DNA of 64,000 bases. Origin: Eucalyptus grandis. Its lineage: Eukaryota; Streptophyta; Magnoliopsida; Myrtales; Myrtaceae. This document shows, one piece after another, positions 1 to 11,820 of this stretch. The notes under the pieces are model-generated. The model did not search any database. It saw only the letters and a list, made by a program, of their open reading frames with translations, and was not told where the DNA came from. The stretch is taken from the NCBI RefSeq assembly GCF_016545825.1, contig NC_052618.1:40866196-40930195 (forward strand), written 5' to 3'. The position numbers and the translations under genes were made by a program. Position 1 is the first letter of the stretch. Each line of letters opens with the position of its first letter.

Positions 1-380
1 GTCCCACAGATAAGTTGCCACTTGCCTAGTATCCTCGGCGGAAGTGAGATAGTAGTTTCCTGCGCCTCCTTCGATCCAGAGCATCACCTTGACTCCCCTA
101 GCTTGGCAGACTTAATCTCTGAGCTCAAGCTGGTGCATCCTCCATCTGAAGGATCGCGGTGGCCAGCGAGGTTGATCACAGGAGCCTGGCCATTACCGAA
201 GACACGAAGAAAAGCTAGGTTCACAAATTTGTAGTTTCTAGAGGCACGAGTGTCAGCTAAGGTGCCTTCATTGCCATTCTGACCCCAATGGATAGAAATT
301 TCCCCACCGTTGATGCCGAGCACAAGTGTCAAAATGATTGAAAAGAGAAATGCTGGTGAGATGGAGGATTTTGAAACCAT
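1..380 (-). pseudogene. class III chitinase, 5' part, frameshifted, continues past the left edge
   Basis: The family (GH18, hevamine-like) hydrolyses chitin outside the cell or in the vacuole, usually in defence. Read from ATG at 380, the first 25 or so residues form a signal peptide (MVSKSS, then a hydrophobic run ending LVLGINGG). The mature N-terminus follows with family motifs [23 protein letters not shown] and INLAGHRDPS, and later, in a second frame, GVKVML and YYLTSAEDTRQVATYLWD at the window edge. The two frames are separated by one missing base near 108: this copy reads GGCAGACTT on the plus strand where the copy at 18867-20061 reads GGCAAGACTT. An upstream in-frame ATG at 398 is less likely, because the second copy supports a start just before the signal peptide. 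The catalytic region lies outside the window. The single-base deletion could be real decay or a consensus error. Confidence 0.85.
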
Positions 381-466
381 CTTTGGTGTTGCGCTCAACT
401 CACTTGGAATACTTGATTAGAGGTTACTCTCACTTTGGTGCTTGAGAATGTTGAGAATTAGGGGCT

Positions 467-474
467 TCTTATAG
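467..474 (-). promoter_or_regulatory. putative TATA box of the left chitinase copy
   Basis: On the minus strand the sequence reads TATAAGAA, 87-94 bases upstream of the ATG at 380. That spacing is normal for a plant core promoter with a short 5' leader. This is inferred from position and sequence only. Confidence 0.5.
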
Positions 475-480
475 GAGAAA

Positions 481-1443
481 GATCGAGCCCACCTATGATG
501 TCCACGTTTGGTGTTTTCCGGGAGAGTGCGTGACTTACTCACCCTCCGTGGACGAACCTTGCGGAGGAACCCTTAGGTTTTCGGGGCATTGGATTCTCAC
601 CAATGTTTGTGTTGGCAACTAAGCAGTCTAACAAATATTTCATCAACTAGCGGTTGCGGATTAACGTAGATGGCCTGTAAAAAAGTTAAGTAAGATAAGA
701 ACAAAACCATCCTCTTTTGGTCATTAATTTACAGTTGTTCTTCCATTTTTTAACTTAAAGCCAAAAGGAATGAAGATCGTGAAGCAGTCACAAATTTGTT
801 GTGGCGACGGATGTGCGTGCTTTTGGCAGCTAATTGTTGTCTCCTGTATGTAAATTTGCTTTAATGTTGATGCTATTAGAATTGTCCTACTTCCTACATA
901 AGCAGCTGTCTCTAGTAGTAATAATTTTTTGATGCTGAAAGTATTTCTTATTTGGCCATAGTGTGTTTAAGTTCACACCAGAAATTGTACAGAAATTTCG
1001 CGGTCAATAACATGAATCCAACGAACAAGCCAATGAAAGCTCGTTCTTGTTTGAGAACTAGAGAGATCATGAAAGTTGTTTGATTCTTGTTCTAGTCACC
1101 GTGCCGTTAGATCTTCGTGGGTTCTATCCCAATACCAACATTGCTTGTGAACTGCCTCACCTGGATTCGCAAATACATGGTTCCTTCAAGTCTGCAATTG
1201 CAAATCTTCTTATGGATTACTGCTATTGCATATACTGTCAATCTCACGATCGTGTAGTGAATACTAGGACAATCTCATGAAGCTTGCCAGCTTTATGAGA
1301 TTAGGAAGTTTTTCAATGTTCGCACGAGGAGGGCATTAACAGTTGGTTTCTCAAGACCTACTATATTTTCTCATGTGATAAAAGCACCAGGAAAAAGAAA
1401 GATAAGGAAATTTAACTGTGGCTTTCTCAAAAAACCTACTATG
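481..1443. other. spacer, no gene seen
   Basis: This stretch lies upstream of the left chitinase copy and ends at the Gypsy target duplication. The longest open frame (66 codons from 1080) has no recognisable motif and no homologue elsewhere in the window. The proximal part presumably holds the chitinase promoter. The sequence resumes at 18087 on the far side of the retrotransposon. Confidence 0.6.
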
Positions 1444-1448
1444 TGCTC

Positions 1449-3320
1449 TGTAATATTATGCAATAATGTAATATTATGTTAGTGGGCCCCAAAAGAAGAA
1501 ACTGAAAAAAAGAAACTGAAAAGTCAGTAAAACAAAAAGGAGAGGGGAGAGGGCTCGGCTAAATAGAAATTTGAGAGTTCCCTCGACCAAAAAGAAAAGA
1601 AAGAAAAGACGAAGAAGAGGAAGGAGAAGAGAAAAGGGAAAAAAAAGGAAAGGAATTTTGGCACGTGCACGTCTCGGATGCCTCGCCAAGCCGACTCGAC
1701 TCCATAACACAGCACCCGGTAAGAGATCAAGCCCCTTGTTTGTCCGATTGAAGTAATTTTTGGATTGAGGACTTAAATTCGAAATTTTTGGAAAACTGAG
1801 CGGCGAAGTCTAATTTTGGAGTCGTTGAGCCGTGTATTTTTTCAAGAATGGTAATTTAGGGTGTTGTGGAGCCGTGGGATTTTACGGATCGTGATTTGAG
1901 CTTATGGTTTGTCCAAAACAGAATTTCAAAGTTTCCCGCGCGCAGTGAACAGTACGCGTCCAGCAGCTTTGGGCCCGTATTTTGTCATTTTTCGGCTTGA
2001 TTTTGGGATGGCCAAGTCGGGATTCTTGTGATATGTTTCAAGGGCTCTCTATTGAATATAAGTACGTTCGGATCAGGGTTCGGAAGAAAAGTTAAGGCTT
2101 GATCAAGTTTTGCGTTTAAACTTCATGTTGCAATGGCTTGAACAATCGCTTTGGTTATGCGATTTGTTAGCGCGCAGAAGTCCTTTTGTTAGAGTTAAGG
2201 CATAACTTAGTCATTTTGTAGTCGAGATAGAATAGATTTTAACATTATTTTTCGGTTATTTGATAGGGCTTTGAGTTCGACGATACGAGTATTGTTCGTC
2301 GTTTGGTCATAGACGACAAGGTGAGTGGTACTATATCTTCTTTGGTTTTATAAAATCATGTCTTGAAGTATGTATGTATATATATTGAATCAAGAAGAGC
2401 ATATTTATTGCATAAAAGCCAGATCGAGCAATTGCTACTCTTTGGTTGATTATGAATGTTTGAAAAACATGTTATACGAGGTTTGTGGAGAAACATATAT
2501 GAAATTGCTTTGCGACTGATTTATGGAAAGATTTATGATGATTTGAGAAACGAGTATGAAATGGATGATGGGCTATGTTGCAAAATGTTATTTGTTTGGT
2601 TTAAGATATTGATTTTTGGATTGGATTTCTGGTATTGGAGAATGGTTATTTATGCTCAATATGACCGTGAACCCAAAGTGAGGGGTTTTGGGGTATACAT
2701 ACCAAGTTTAGGATATCCTTCTGGGCTTAGCCACCGGCTTTGTAGGTGGAGACCTTACCAAGGGGGGAATCTTGGTCGCCTTGTCACAGGGCGTTGTGTC
2801 GTGACCATGGTTAGTTATTGAGCAAAAGATTGATCAATGGATAGACCATTGATATGTGTTTTTTGATGGAGATTATTCAATGGATTCGACCATTGATACT
2901 TGACTTTTGACGGCGATTCAAATGAGTTTTCCATATTAGTATAAATTTTTTATGATAAGAAATAACTTTTATATGATTCGATATGTATTTTATATATTGA
3001 ATTGGTGTTATGAAATTTGGTATTGCTTTGTATACATGCATAGTGGTTGTTCGATCTGCTTAGAAGATATGTACTACTCACTGAGCTGTGGTTGCTCATC
3101 CCATTCCTCCTTTAATATTTTCAGGTTCCTCAGCTAGCGGCGAATAGAGCGAGTGCGTAGTCGGTGGGAACTTTTGGGAAGTTCTATTTTGTTTTTGGTA
3201 TGGTTTAAGGAAGTGGTGCAAATAATACTTACTAGTAGTTGGATCGTCTGAATTTTAAACGTATATCTCTTTTCTCTTTTGGTGGATTATAGAAACTCGA
3301 TGTTGCAACCAATTTGTTGG

Positions 3321-3387
<67 letters not shown>

Positions 3388-3504
3388 TTTGAGATATATA
3401 TATATATAAGTTAATATCAGTTTGTTGGTTGTGTTTGAGGCTGCGTCCTGTGTAAAGAAGGACGGCCGTGTCATTCCCATTCTTTGTGGTTTTGGGGTGT
3501 GACA
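1449..3504 (+). repeat. 5' LTR of the Gypsy element (2056 bp)
   Basis: It begins TGTAATATTATGC right after the target duplication and ends GGTGTGACA immediately before the primer-binding site. The first 268 bases recur, inverted, at 17495-17756, and the last 14-15 bases recur at 18067-18081. A strongly purine-rich block lies at about 1570-1660, and a TA microsatellite lies at 3324-3385. Open frames inside it are low-complexity and are not genes. Confidence 0.9.
3324..3385. repeat. (TA)n microsatellite inside the Gypsy 5' LTR
   Basis: About 31 uninterrupted TA repeats, followed after a short gap by a shorter run at 3394-3408. The tract sits about 120 bases before the LTR end. It is likely length-polymorphic and a common place for assembly error. 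Confidence 0.95.
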
Positions 3505-3508
3505 TTTT

Positions 3509-3520
3509 TTGTATCAGAGC
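3509..3520 (+). promoter_or_regulatory. primer-binding site of the Gypsy element
   Basis: TTGTATCAGAGC lies five bases after the LTR end and matches the TGGTATCAGAGC site complementary to initiator Met-tRNA with one mismatch. This site primes minus-strand DNA synthesis in plant LTR retrotransposons. Confidence 0.75.
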
Positions 3521-3639
3521 CTAAGTTTTGATCTTTTTGGGTGTAGTTATGGGACGTTGTGAGGTTGTGTGATAGATTTTATTTTTGCGTTAGTCTTCTA
3601 GATTCTAAGGTGTAGTTTCATTCTTGGATTCAGGTGATC

Positions 3640-4850
3640 ATGAGTACCGACTCTGAGACACTTGCCTCGCTTCGTAGGAGTCGCAAAGGCAAGCGGGTCG
3701 CTACCCCTGAGGCTAGAGACATGCCTCAAGCTTCTCGAGGTGCGTCTTTGAGAATGAGACTTGAGGACCACTATGATAGGAGTCCTGACTTGCGTGAAGT
3801 CAGAGAAGAAGATCAAGAGCCAACCCGTTCAACTGAATTTGAACAAGCAATGATCCATTGGTATCGCCAAGCAAAGGAATTAACTGGAGATGGAACGACG
3901 AGTTCAGGCACTTTTGCCCATTTTAGAAAGGCGAAACCACCCACTTTTGATGGGAAAGGTGATCCTCTTGCGACTGAGCGTTGGATTAAAAAGATTGATG
4001 GGATCTTTGAAGCTGAAGAAGTTCCCGAGGATCGAAAAGTTAAATTTGCCACCCAATACCTGGAAGGTGAAGCAGAGTTTTGGTGGGATGGAATGAAGCC
4101 AAGTCTTGGAGGTAGGGATGTTATTATATCCTGGGAGGACTTTAAAAAGGTGTTCAATGCTCAATTCTTCCCAAAGTCATTCCAGGCAAAGATGAAGGGT
4201 GACTTTGTACATGTATCTCAAGGTGACTCCACTGTTTTGGAGTATTCAATCCGCTTTAATCAGTTGAGTAGATTTGCAGAGCACTTGGTAGCAAATGAAG
4301 AAGATAAGGCCGACCATTTCCTAGGAGGGCTCCGACCTGAAATTAATTCTGCATTTGCACCTTTCGTATTAACAACTTATAAAGATGTGCTAGAACGAGC
4401 AATCAAGGTGGAACAAAGCATTCTGAAGCACGGCACACAAGGAACGCCTCAACCCAAAAGGTTTAAGCCCACAAATGTGCAAGGTAGCCATACTGATGAT
4501 AGTGGAAGGCGAAGAGGCTTCAGCCGGCCAGGACAGTTCAAAAATCCAAGTAACCAAGGCCCTTGTAATACATGTGGAAATTATCATTACGGTGAGTGTT
4601 ATCGGAAAATGGGAGTATGCTTCTCATGTGGGAAAGCGGGACACATGCTGTGAGATTGTCCTACACAAAGGAATCCTCCTATTGGCAATAGATCATGTAA
4701 TCTATGTGGGCGACAAGGGCACCTAGCACACCAGTGTTTCAGGCGGAGGAATACCCCTTTCGTTGGTAGGCCCCAAGAGAACCAACAAAGACAAAGTACA
4801 AGTGGGAAAGTTTTTGCAATGACGAAGGAGGATGCGGCAAAAGATCTAAC
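3640..4850 (+). pseudogene. Gypsy gag (capsid plus zinc knuckles), stop codon at 4651
   Basis: Gag forms the cytoplasmic virus-like particle and binds the element RNA. ATG at 3640 (MSTDSETLASLRRSRKGKR) is preferred over the ATG two codons upstream. Residues of about 105-240 match the retrotransposon gag domain, with landmarks TERWIKKIDGIFE, YLEGEAEFWWDGM and WEDFKKVFNAQFFPKS. The C-terminal part has three zinc knuckles: CNTCGNYHYGEC, then CFSCGKAGHML interrupted by TGA at 4651-4653, then CNLCGRQGHLAHQC in the same frame after the stop. The stop replaces the position where chromovirus gags usually carry arginine, so CGA to TGA is the likely change. A frameshift near 4850 separates gag from the protease. 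Confidence 0.88.
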
Positions 4851-4853
4851 GCA

Positions 4854-5220
4854 GTGGTTGCGGGTAATATTTCTATTGCCTCGCATTGTGCTTATGCATT
4901 ATTTGACCCTGGTGCTACGCACTCCTTCATTTCAACTGAATTTGCAAAGAAGCTTGATGTGTTGCCTGACCCTCTTGAATGTGAATTGTGTGTTGATACT
5001 CCTACTAGCGATTTCTTAGTTGGTCATCATGTGTTCAAGAGGTGTGTGATTCAGATTAATAATGTTGAAATGCCTGTGGATCTAGTGGAGTTAAATATTC
5101 GAGATTTCGATGTTATTATAGGGATGGATTAGTTATCTACCTATCGTGCGATTGTTGACTGTTTTTCAAAGAAAGTTATATTTAGACTTTCAAATCAACC
5201 CCAATTCTCTTTTTCGGGAA
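4854..5220 (+). pseudogene. Gypsy aspartic protease domain
   Basis: The retroviral-type protease cuts the polyprotein. The active-site block reads ALFDPGATHSFIS, where the family consensus is D-S-G-A; the aspartate is kept and serine is replaced by proline. Downstream VLPDPLECEL and DFDVIIGMD are typical of plant Gypsy proteases. The reading frame then meets TAG at 5131-5133, where the family has tryptophan (GMDWL), followed by in-frame family-like sequence (STYRAIVDC). Both the active-site change and the stop point to loss of function. Confidence 0.85.
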
Positions 5221-5256
5221 GTTGTCAAAACACTTCTCCAAGGTTGATATCGGGTT

Positions 5257-6700
5257 TTGCAAGCAAAGAAACTTTTGAGAAAAGGGTGCTATGGTTATTT
5301 GGCTTGTGTAAAGGACACAAGTAAGGTCATAGTAAAGTTGGAAGATGTTCCTGTCGTTAGAGAGTTTCCAAGTGTATTTCCTGAGGATTTACCAGGCTTG
5401 CCTCTTGATAGAGAAATTGAGTTTTGCATTGAATTGATGCCCGGTACAACACCAATCTCTAAGGCACCATATCGGATGGCACCCACTGAATTGAAAGAAT
5501 TGAAAACGCAGCTACAAGAGCTTTTGGATAAGGGTTTCATCAGACCCAGTGTTTCACCTTGGGGAGCTCCCATTCTATTTGTGAAAAAGAAGGATGGTAG
5601 TATGCGGCTTTGCATAGATTACCGAGAGCTTAACAAGGTAATCGGTCAAAAACAAATATCCTTTGCCCCGGATTGAGGATTTATTTGATCAACTTCAGGG
5701 AGCTCAGGTATTTTCCAAGATCGACCTTCGTTCTGGGTATCATCAATTGAAGATAAAGATAGATGATGCGCCTAAAACTGCTTTCAGAACAAGGTATGGC
5801 CATTACGAATTTCTCGTCATGCCTTTTGGATTAACAAATGCGCCTGTTGCCTTCATGGACTTGATGAACAGGGTGTTTAGGGAATATCTAGACAAATTTA
5901 TTGCGGTGTTCATTGATGACATCCTAGTATATTCGAAGAGTTTAGAGGAACACGAACAACACTTGAGGTTCGTCTTGCAAACTTTGCATGAAAAGAAGTT
6001 GTATGCCAAATTTAGTAAGTGTGACTTCTGGCTTGATCATATAGAATTCTTGGGTCATGTGATCTCGAAAGATGGCATATTAGTGGACCCAAAGAAGGTT
6101 GAAGCAGTTGTTAAGTGGAATCGTCCAACAAATGTTACGAAGTGAGAAGTTTTCTTGGGCTAGCCAGCTACTATAGGCGATTTGTAGAGGGGTTCTCAAA
6201 GATTGCTAGTCCACTTACCCGTCTAACTCGGAAGAAAGTTAAATTTGAATGGTCGAGACCAATGTGAATGCAGTTTTCAAGAGTTGAAGAGACGGCTGGT
6301 GTCGGCTCCTATTCTAACTCTACCTTCGGAAGTGGCGGCTTCGTAATTTATCTGCGATGCATCCAAAGAAGGTTTGGGTTGTGTTCTTATGCAAGATAGC
6401 AAAGTTGTTGCCTACGCTTCTAGAAAATTGAAATTACATGAGAAAAATTACCCCACTCATGATTTGGAGTTAGCGGCGGTTGTGTTTGCCTTGAAGATAT
6501 GGCGGCACTATTTGTATGGTGAAAATGTGAAGTCTTTACCGATCACAAGAGTCTGAAGTATATCTTTACTCGAAAGAACTAAACATGAGGCAAAGAAGAT
6601 GGCTAGAACTTTTGAAGGATTATGACTTGTCCATTAATTACCATCCGAGTAAAGCTAATGTGGTAGCGGATGCTTTGAGTCGTAAATCATTTGGAAATAT
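5257..6700 (+). pseudogene. Gypsy reverse transcriptase and RNase H, several frameshifts
   Basis: RT motifs appear in order: [53 protein letters not shown], then after a frameshift near 5645 [29 protein letters not shown] and the catalytic block [11 protein letters not shown] (Y/F-x-D-D). [11 protein letters not shown] closes the thumb. A second frameshift at about 6140 leads into [22 protein letters not shown], and a third precedes RNase H, where [33 protein letters not shown] and [10 protein letters not shown] are seen. DYDLSINYHPSKANVVADALSRK marks the end of RNase H at about 6690. The enzyme copies element RNA into DNA; here it cannot be made as one chain. Confidence 0.9.
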
Positions 6701-6739
6701 GGCAGCTTTGCTCACTTCTCGAAATCTATTCTTGAAGAT

Positions 6740-7907
6740 ATGAGGAAGTTAGACTTGGAGGTGTTGGTGCAAAGACTTGGTGCTCAATTAGCTAATCTTC
6801 AAGTACAACCTATGTTGATTGACAGAATTACGGCTAAACAGAATGAAGATCCACAATTACAAAAAATTAGAGAAGGTGTGGAAGCTGGAAGACAAGTGGA
6901 TTTTAGTTTACATGTAGATGGATCCTTGAGGTTTCATGGTCGACTATGTGTTCCTGAGGACTCAAAGCTGAAAAAGGAGATCCTACAAGAAGCTCACAAG
7001 ACTAGATTTTCAATTCATCCGGAAGCACTAAAATGTATAGGGACTTGAGAGAAAACTTTTGGTGGATCAACATGAAAAATGATATTATAAAATTTGTCAA
7101 TCAATGTTTAGTTTGCCAACAAGTGAAAATTTAGCATCAGAAACCAGGTGGGCAGTTGCAACCTTTAGAGATACCTAAATGGAAGTGGGAGCATATTGCC
7201 ATGGACTTTGTAGTCGGTCTACCGAGGACACCAAGTGGTAAGAATGCTATATGGGTGATTGTTGATCGATTAACTAAGTCTGCTCACTTTTTGTCATATC
7301 GATTTGGCCTTTCAATGGAAGATATGGCAAAGCGATATGTTAGCGAGATAGTGAAGCTTCATGGAGTTCCAAAGAAGCATTATTTCGATAGGGATCCAAG
7401 GTTTGTGTCTAACTTTTGGAAGAGTTTACAAGGAGCATTGGGCACTAAACTCAACTTGAGTACAGCTTTCCATCCACAAACAGATGGACAGTCGAGAGAA
7501 CGATCCGGACATTAGAGGATATGTTGAGATCATGCATCATTGACTTCGGCGGTTCTTGGGATGAACATCTACATTTGGCAGAATTTTCTTATAACAACAG
7601 TTATCACTCCAAAGATTAAGATGGCACCCTTTGAAGCTTTATATGGCCGAAAATGCAGAACTCCTATTTGTTGGGACGACGTTGGTGAGAAAAGACTAAC
7701 GGCCCCGAGTTCATTCAACATTCGAAGAGAAAGTTAGGTTGGTTCGGGAACGTCTTAGAACGGCTCAAAGTCGTCAGAAAAGTTATGTGGATCCGAAAAG
7801 ACGCAAGCTAGAATTTAATGTGGGGGATCACGTATTCTTAAAAGTTTCTCCTACGAAGGGTGTAATGAGATTTGACACACGTGGGAAGTTAAGTCCAAGG
7901 TACGTGG
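6740..7907 (+). pseudogene. Gypsy integrase, main part, cut by the Copia insertion
   Basis: The linker before the integrase starts at about 6740. The zinc-binding H2C2 region is degraded around 7010-7130 (NFWWINMKNDI, VNQCLVCQQVK). The core follows with EHIAMDFVVGLPRTPSGKNAI (first Asp), VDRLTKSAHF, DRDPRFVSNFWKSL (second Asp) and FHPQTDGQS followed by a frameshift near the third acidic residue. [15 protein letters not shown] sequence and APFEALYGRKCRTPICW follow in a shifted frame, then NVGDHVFLKVSP and GKLSPRYV, where the frame is interrupted at 7907. The same protein resumes at 17421 with GPFLILEKIGELAYKL. Confidence 0.88.
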
Positions 7908-8821
7908 TGTTGGAGAAATCCTCTTGAAGTGTTTTGAAGTTGATAAATCGTTTCTATCAGTCTAGTCTGAAGGCTTGCAGACTCTGTTATTTAAAGTTTG
8001 AAGACCTTCGGACAGCCAGACTCAAGACTCAAAGTTTATCCTCATTGACAGTCTCTAATCCGTTGAAGAAAGGTTATCTAGAACTGGATGTTTCGTTAAG
8101 GATTTAACCTTATCAACTGGAGAAGATCTCGTGGCTGGAGAAGACATAACGGAGACCTTTGATTGATCGAAGATTGACTCGATAAATTGAAGATCCGGTG
8201 ATTGCCTAAATATTATTGGAAGGTTCTACTTATGGAAACCGAGATCCTGATTGTATGGGCGAACAGAATTGATGGGCTATCAACACGTTCCTTTAATAGC
8301 TTGAACAATCTTTCTAATTGATTCCGTCCAACGGGTAGATTGAAGGAATTCCTTTGGTAAGTGCCAACGGGTATGATGGCATAAAGGAGTATATAAGGAA
8401 GACGGTCTTAGTTGTTCAAGGTGTGCGCGATAGATGAATTCCAAAGTCTAAAGCTCCTCTTTGTTTAGACAATTCCTTTGAGCGAATACTTGTATACAAA
8501 AGAGAGTCTATATTTGTGAGAAATCTTGAGGAGGTGTGGTAGAACATCTACACTTTGTGGAATCAAGGCAAAGCTGTGCTGTAACTTCTCTTTTGTTCAT
8601 AGTGGAATCCAGCCAATAGGCTGTCATGGTGAAGAAGAGTGGACGTAGGCTTGATATAAGCCGAACCACTATAAACCGCGTGTTCAATTTTCTCTTCTCT
8701 CGCCTTACTTTGATTATCGTTTGTCTAAAATCCATCAACTGTTTAGTATTGTGCGATTGTTGAAGAAAAATCTTTTATATACCTATTCACCCCCCTCTAG
8801 GTACTCATACTAGCAATATCA
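7908..8821 (+). repeat. 5' LTR of the Copia element (914 bp)
   Basis: It begins TGTTGGAGAAATC and ends GCAATATCA. It contains AGTATATAAGGAAG near 8388, a good TATA box for the element promoter, and it matches the 3' LTR at 16514-17420 nearly throughout. Confidence 0.95.
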
Positions 8822-8823
8822 AT

Positions 8824-8835
8824 TGGTATCAGAGC
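8824..8835 (+). promoter_or_regulatory. primer-binding site of the Copia element
   Basis: TGGTATCAGAGC, exactly complementary to the 3' end of initiator Met-tRNA, starts two bases after the LTR end. Confidence 0.93.
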
Positions 8836-8883
8836 CCGTGTACTCACTTTGTTTGAAGTGTTTTACTTTAGAGTTAAAGATCC

Positions 8884-10560
8884 ATGGCTAGTATGCTAGC
8901 ACCAGGGCTGATGGAAGGGCAAAGCAATACCAGACCACCCTACTTTGATGGAAAGGATTACAACATCTGGAAGAACAAGATGAAAGCTTTCCTACGATCA
9001 AAGGATCCTCTGGAATGGGACGTTGTAGAAAAAGGAATTACTCCTACCACTGCATTAGTCTCTGAAAGAGGGAAAGAAACTGATGAGACCAGCGGAATGA
9101 CTCAGGAAGAGATAATCAAGAGACAAGCACTCGATGCAAAAGCAATTTACTCCTTATATTGTGTTTTGTCACCAACTGAATATAATAGAATATCTTCTTG
9201 TGTTACAGCAAAAGAAGTTTGGGACAGATGCATATCACCTATGAAGGAACAGATCAGTGAAGGAAACAAGAATCAACATTCTTCTCGGTCAATACGAAGC
9301 CTTCGAATGAAACCGGAGAATCTATAACCGACATGTTTAGTCGTTTTACGGATATTGTGAATGGTCTTGGAAATCAAGGTCAACCAATTTCTGATCCCAT
9401 GAAGGTAAACAAGCTACTGCGTGGACTCTCCAAGGATTGGAATCACATAAAGACTTCGATAAGAGACGCAAAGAATTATGCCAATATTTGTCGACGAGCT
9501 GATTGGAACTCTTCATCTTATGAAGTGGAACGGATCAATGAAGATGAAGATCCAAAAGGTAAGAAATCCATTGCATTAAAATCAATTGATGATTCTGATG
9601 ATACTGATTCAAGATGATATGGACGATGAGGAGCTTGCTCTCATGATAAGAAGATTCAAAAACTGAATAGAAAAGGAAGAAGGTTCAACTCAAAGAAACA
9701 AAGCTTTCAAAGACAGCGGACCAAGTCGTTGATGATGAGGAACCAAACAAAGATGTAGTCTCGCTTTGAATGTAAGAAAAAGGGACACATCGGACCCAAC
9801 TCCTCTTCGAAGAAGAAGAGAGGAAAAGCTGAAAAATTTCGAAAAGCTCTCAAAGTCGAAAACTGGAGTGATACGAGTGTGAAGAAAGTGATAATGAATA
9901 TGCCAATCTATGTCGATGGCACAATCGACTCGGACTGGATCGGACTCGGACGTGAATTTGAGGCAAGTAATTTTAAAATTCTGTCAAAGTTTCTAAATAC
10001 ATTGATAAACTGTATTTTAGTCTTAAGACTTCTCTCAAAAGAATTTCCGAACTGAAAAAGGAAAACTCAGCTCTAAAACAAAAAGGAAATGTTTTAGTAG
10101 AAAGAGTTAAAAGTCTAAACTTGACTGTTTCCACTCTTAAAGAAAATGAAGATAATCTTTTAAAAGAAAATGATCTTTTAAAAACAGACTTATCAAATAT
10201 TCAAAGAAATTTTCAATAGGGTCTGAAAAACTTGAAAAAATTCTTTCAGCTCAAAGACCTTACTTCAATAAGTCTAGTCTAGGTATGACAGCAGAAACAA
10301 TTCCCTTGATTGATTTTCCTAAAGTAAAAGAAAGAATTAAGGAAAGACTCTCGAGAGAGGCTTACAAAAATCATTTCAAGAAAGTTTTTGTAAAATTTGT
10401 AGCAAGAAATGCTCTCAAATGTTCAAAGTGCAACAGTCCGGATCACTTTGAAAAAGAGTGTCCTATGGTTTGGAAACCTGTTAAGAAAATATGGGCTAAT
10501 ACTGCTTATGTTACTAACACCAAAGGACCCAAGAAAGTTTGGGTACCAAAGAAAGCTTGA
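8884..10560 (+). pseudogene. Copia gag, frameshifted
   Basis: ATG at 8884 opens MASMLAPGLMEGQSNTRPPYF and the DGKDYNIWKNKMKAFLRS block typical of plant Copia gag N-termini. AKEVWDRC and, after a frameshift near 9327, FTDIVNGLGNQGQPISD and VNKLLRGLSKDWNHIKTSI belong to the UBN2-type gag domain. A long charged segment of about 9600-10280, rich in Lys, Ser and Glu, holds a degraded knuckle at about 9765 (FECKKKGHIGPN). A second knuckle CSKCNSPDHFEKEC and the tail KGPKKVWVPKKA at 10420-10557 close the protein. Several stops lie between 9760 and 10280. Confidence 0.85.
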
Positions 10561-11812
10561 GACTTTTTTTTTAAATGCAGGTCACCGTCAAGAAAAAGGT
10601 AAAGTGGTATCTTGACAAAGGATGCTAAAGACACATGACAGAGACTCAAATTGTTTTATAAAGCTTGCTCAAGTAAATGGTGGAAAAGTTTCATTTGGAG
10701 GAAACAAAGAAAGGAAGTATTGTGGGATTTGGAACTGTGAAAATTGGAAATCTCACAATAAGTAATGTTTCCTTAGTGGAAGGACTCAATTACAATCTTC
10801 TCAGCATTAGTCAATTGTGTGATACTTGGTTTCAAGATCTTCTTTCAAGAAGGAATATGTTACGGAATCGGTAAAGACTCTACTCGATCTTTCATGGGTC
10901 GAAGACATGGAAACATTTATCTTACGGATGTGAAACCAAATGAATCGCAATGTTTTATCTCAATTCAAGACGAAGCAAGCTTATGGCACAAAAGCTTGGT
11001 CATGTCAACATGAAGCAATTAGCCAAAATCTCATCAAAGCAGCTTGTTCGAGGACTACCCAAATTACCTTATCAAAAGACCGATCCATGCACTCCATGTA
11101 TTCCGGAAAGCGTGTAAGAAATTCATTTAAACCAATAAATCATGTCTCTACTAATCATGTACTACGGTTGCTGCATATGGATCTCTTCGGACCAACGAGA
11201 ACACAGAGTATTGGAGGTAAGAAATATTGCCTAGTAATTGTGGACGATTACTCCCGTTTTACTTGGGTATATTTTCTTGCAAGTAAGTCCAAAACCTTCT
11301 CGTATTTTGAAAATTTTGCTAAAAATGTTCAAAATGAAAAAGGATGTGTTATCTCAAGTATAAGAACAGATCATGGAGGTGAATTTGAAAATCAAGATTT
11401 TACAAAATTTTGTGATGAATCGCTTTAATCATGTGTTCTCCTCTCCATATACTCCTCGAAGCAAAATGGAGTTGTGGAAAGAAAGAACATATCTCTTCAA
11501 GAAATGGCTAGAACTCTTTTAATTGAAAGTAAGATTTCTTCACGATTTTGGGCTGAAGCCGTTTCAACAGCATGCTATATCATCAATAGAGTCTTCTTAA
11601 GACCTATTCTAGAGAAAACCCCTTATGAGTTATTCAAAGATAAGAAGCCTATTGTTTCATACTTTCATGTATTCGGTTGCAAATGTTTTATATTGAAAAA
11701 TGCAAAAGATCGAGTTGGTAAGTTTGAAGAAAGATCGGATGAAGGTATCTTCCTTGGATATTCTACATCAAGCAAAGCCTTCGAGTCTATAACAAGAAGA
11801 GCCGGTCTGTAG
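10561..11812 (+). pseudogene. Copia protease and integrase, frameshifted
   Basis: At about 10602-10640 the protease active site reads WYLDKGC, a stop, then RHMT. The family has D-S-G-C-S and H-M-T, so the catalytic serine position is changed and the next serine codon is TAA. SLVEGLNYNLLSISQLCD marks the end of protease. Integrase begins at about 10980 (LWHK) with a degraded H2C2 finger. The catalytic core shows LLHMDLFGPTRTQSIGGKKY (first Asp), VDDYSRFTWVYFL, SSIRTDHGGEFEN (second Asp) and, after a frameshift near 11427, MERKNISLQEMARTLL (Glu) and RFWAEAVSTACYIINRV. The end carries FHVFGCKCFILKN and EGIFLGYSTSSKAF. Confidence 0.88.
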
Positions 11813-11820
11813 AGGAGTCA

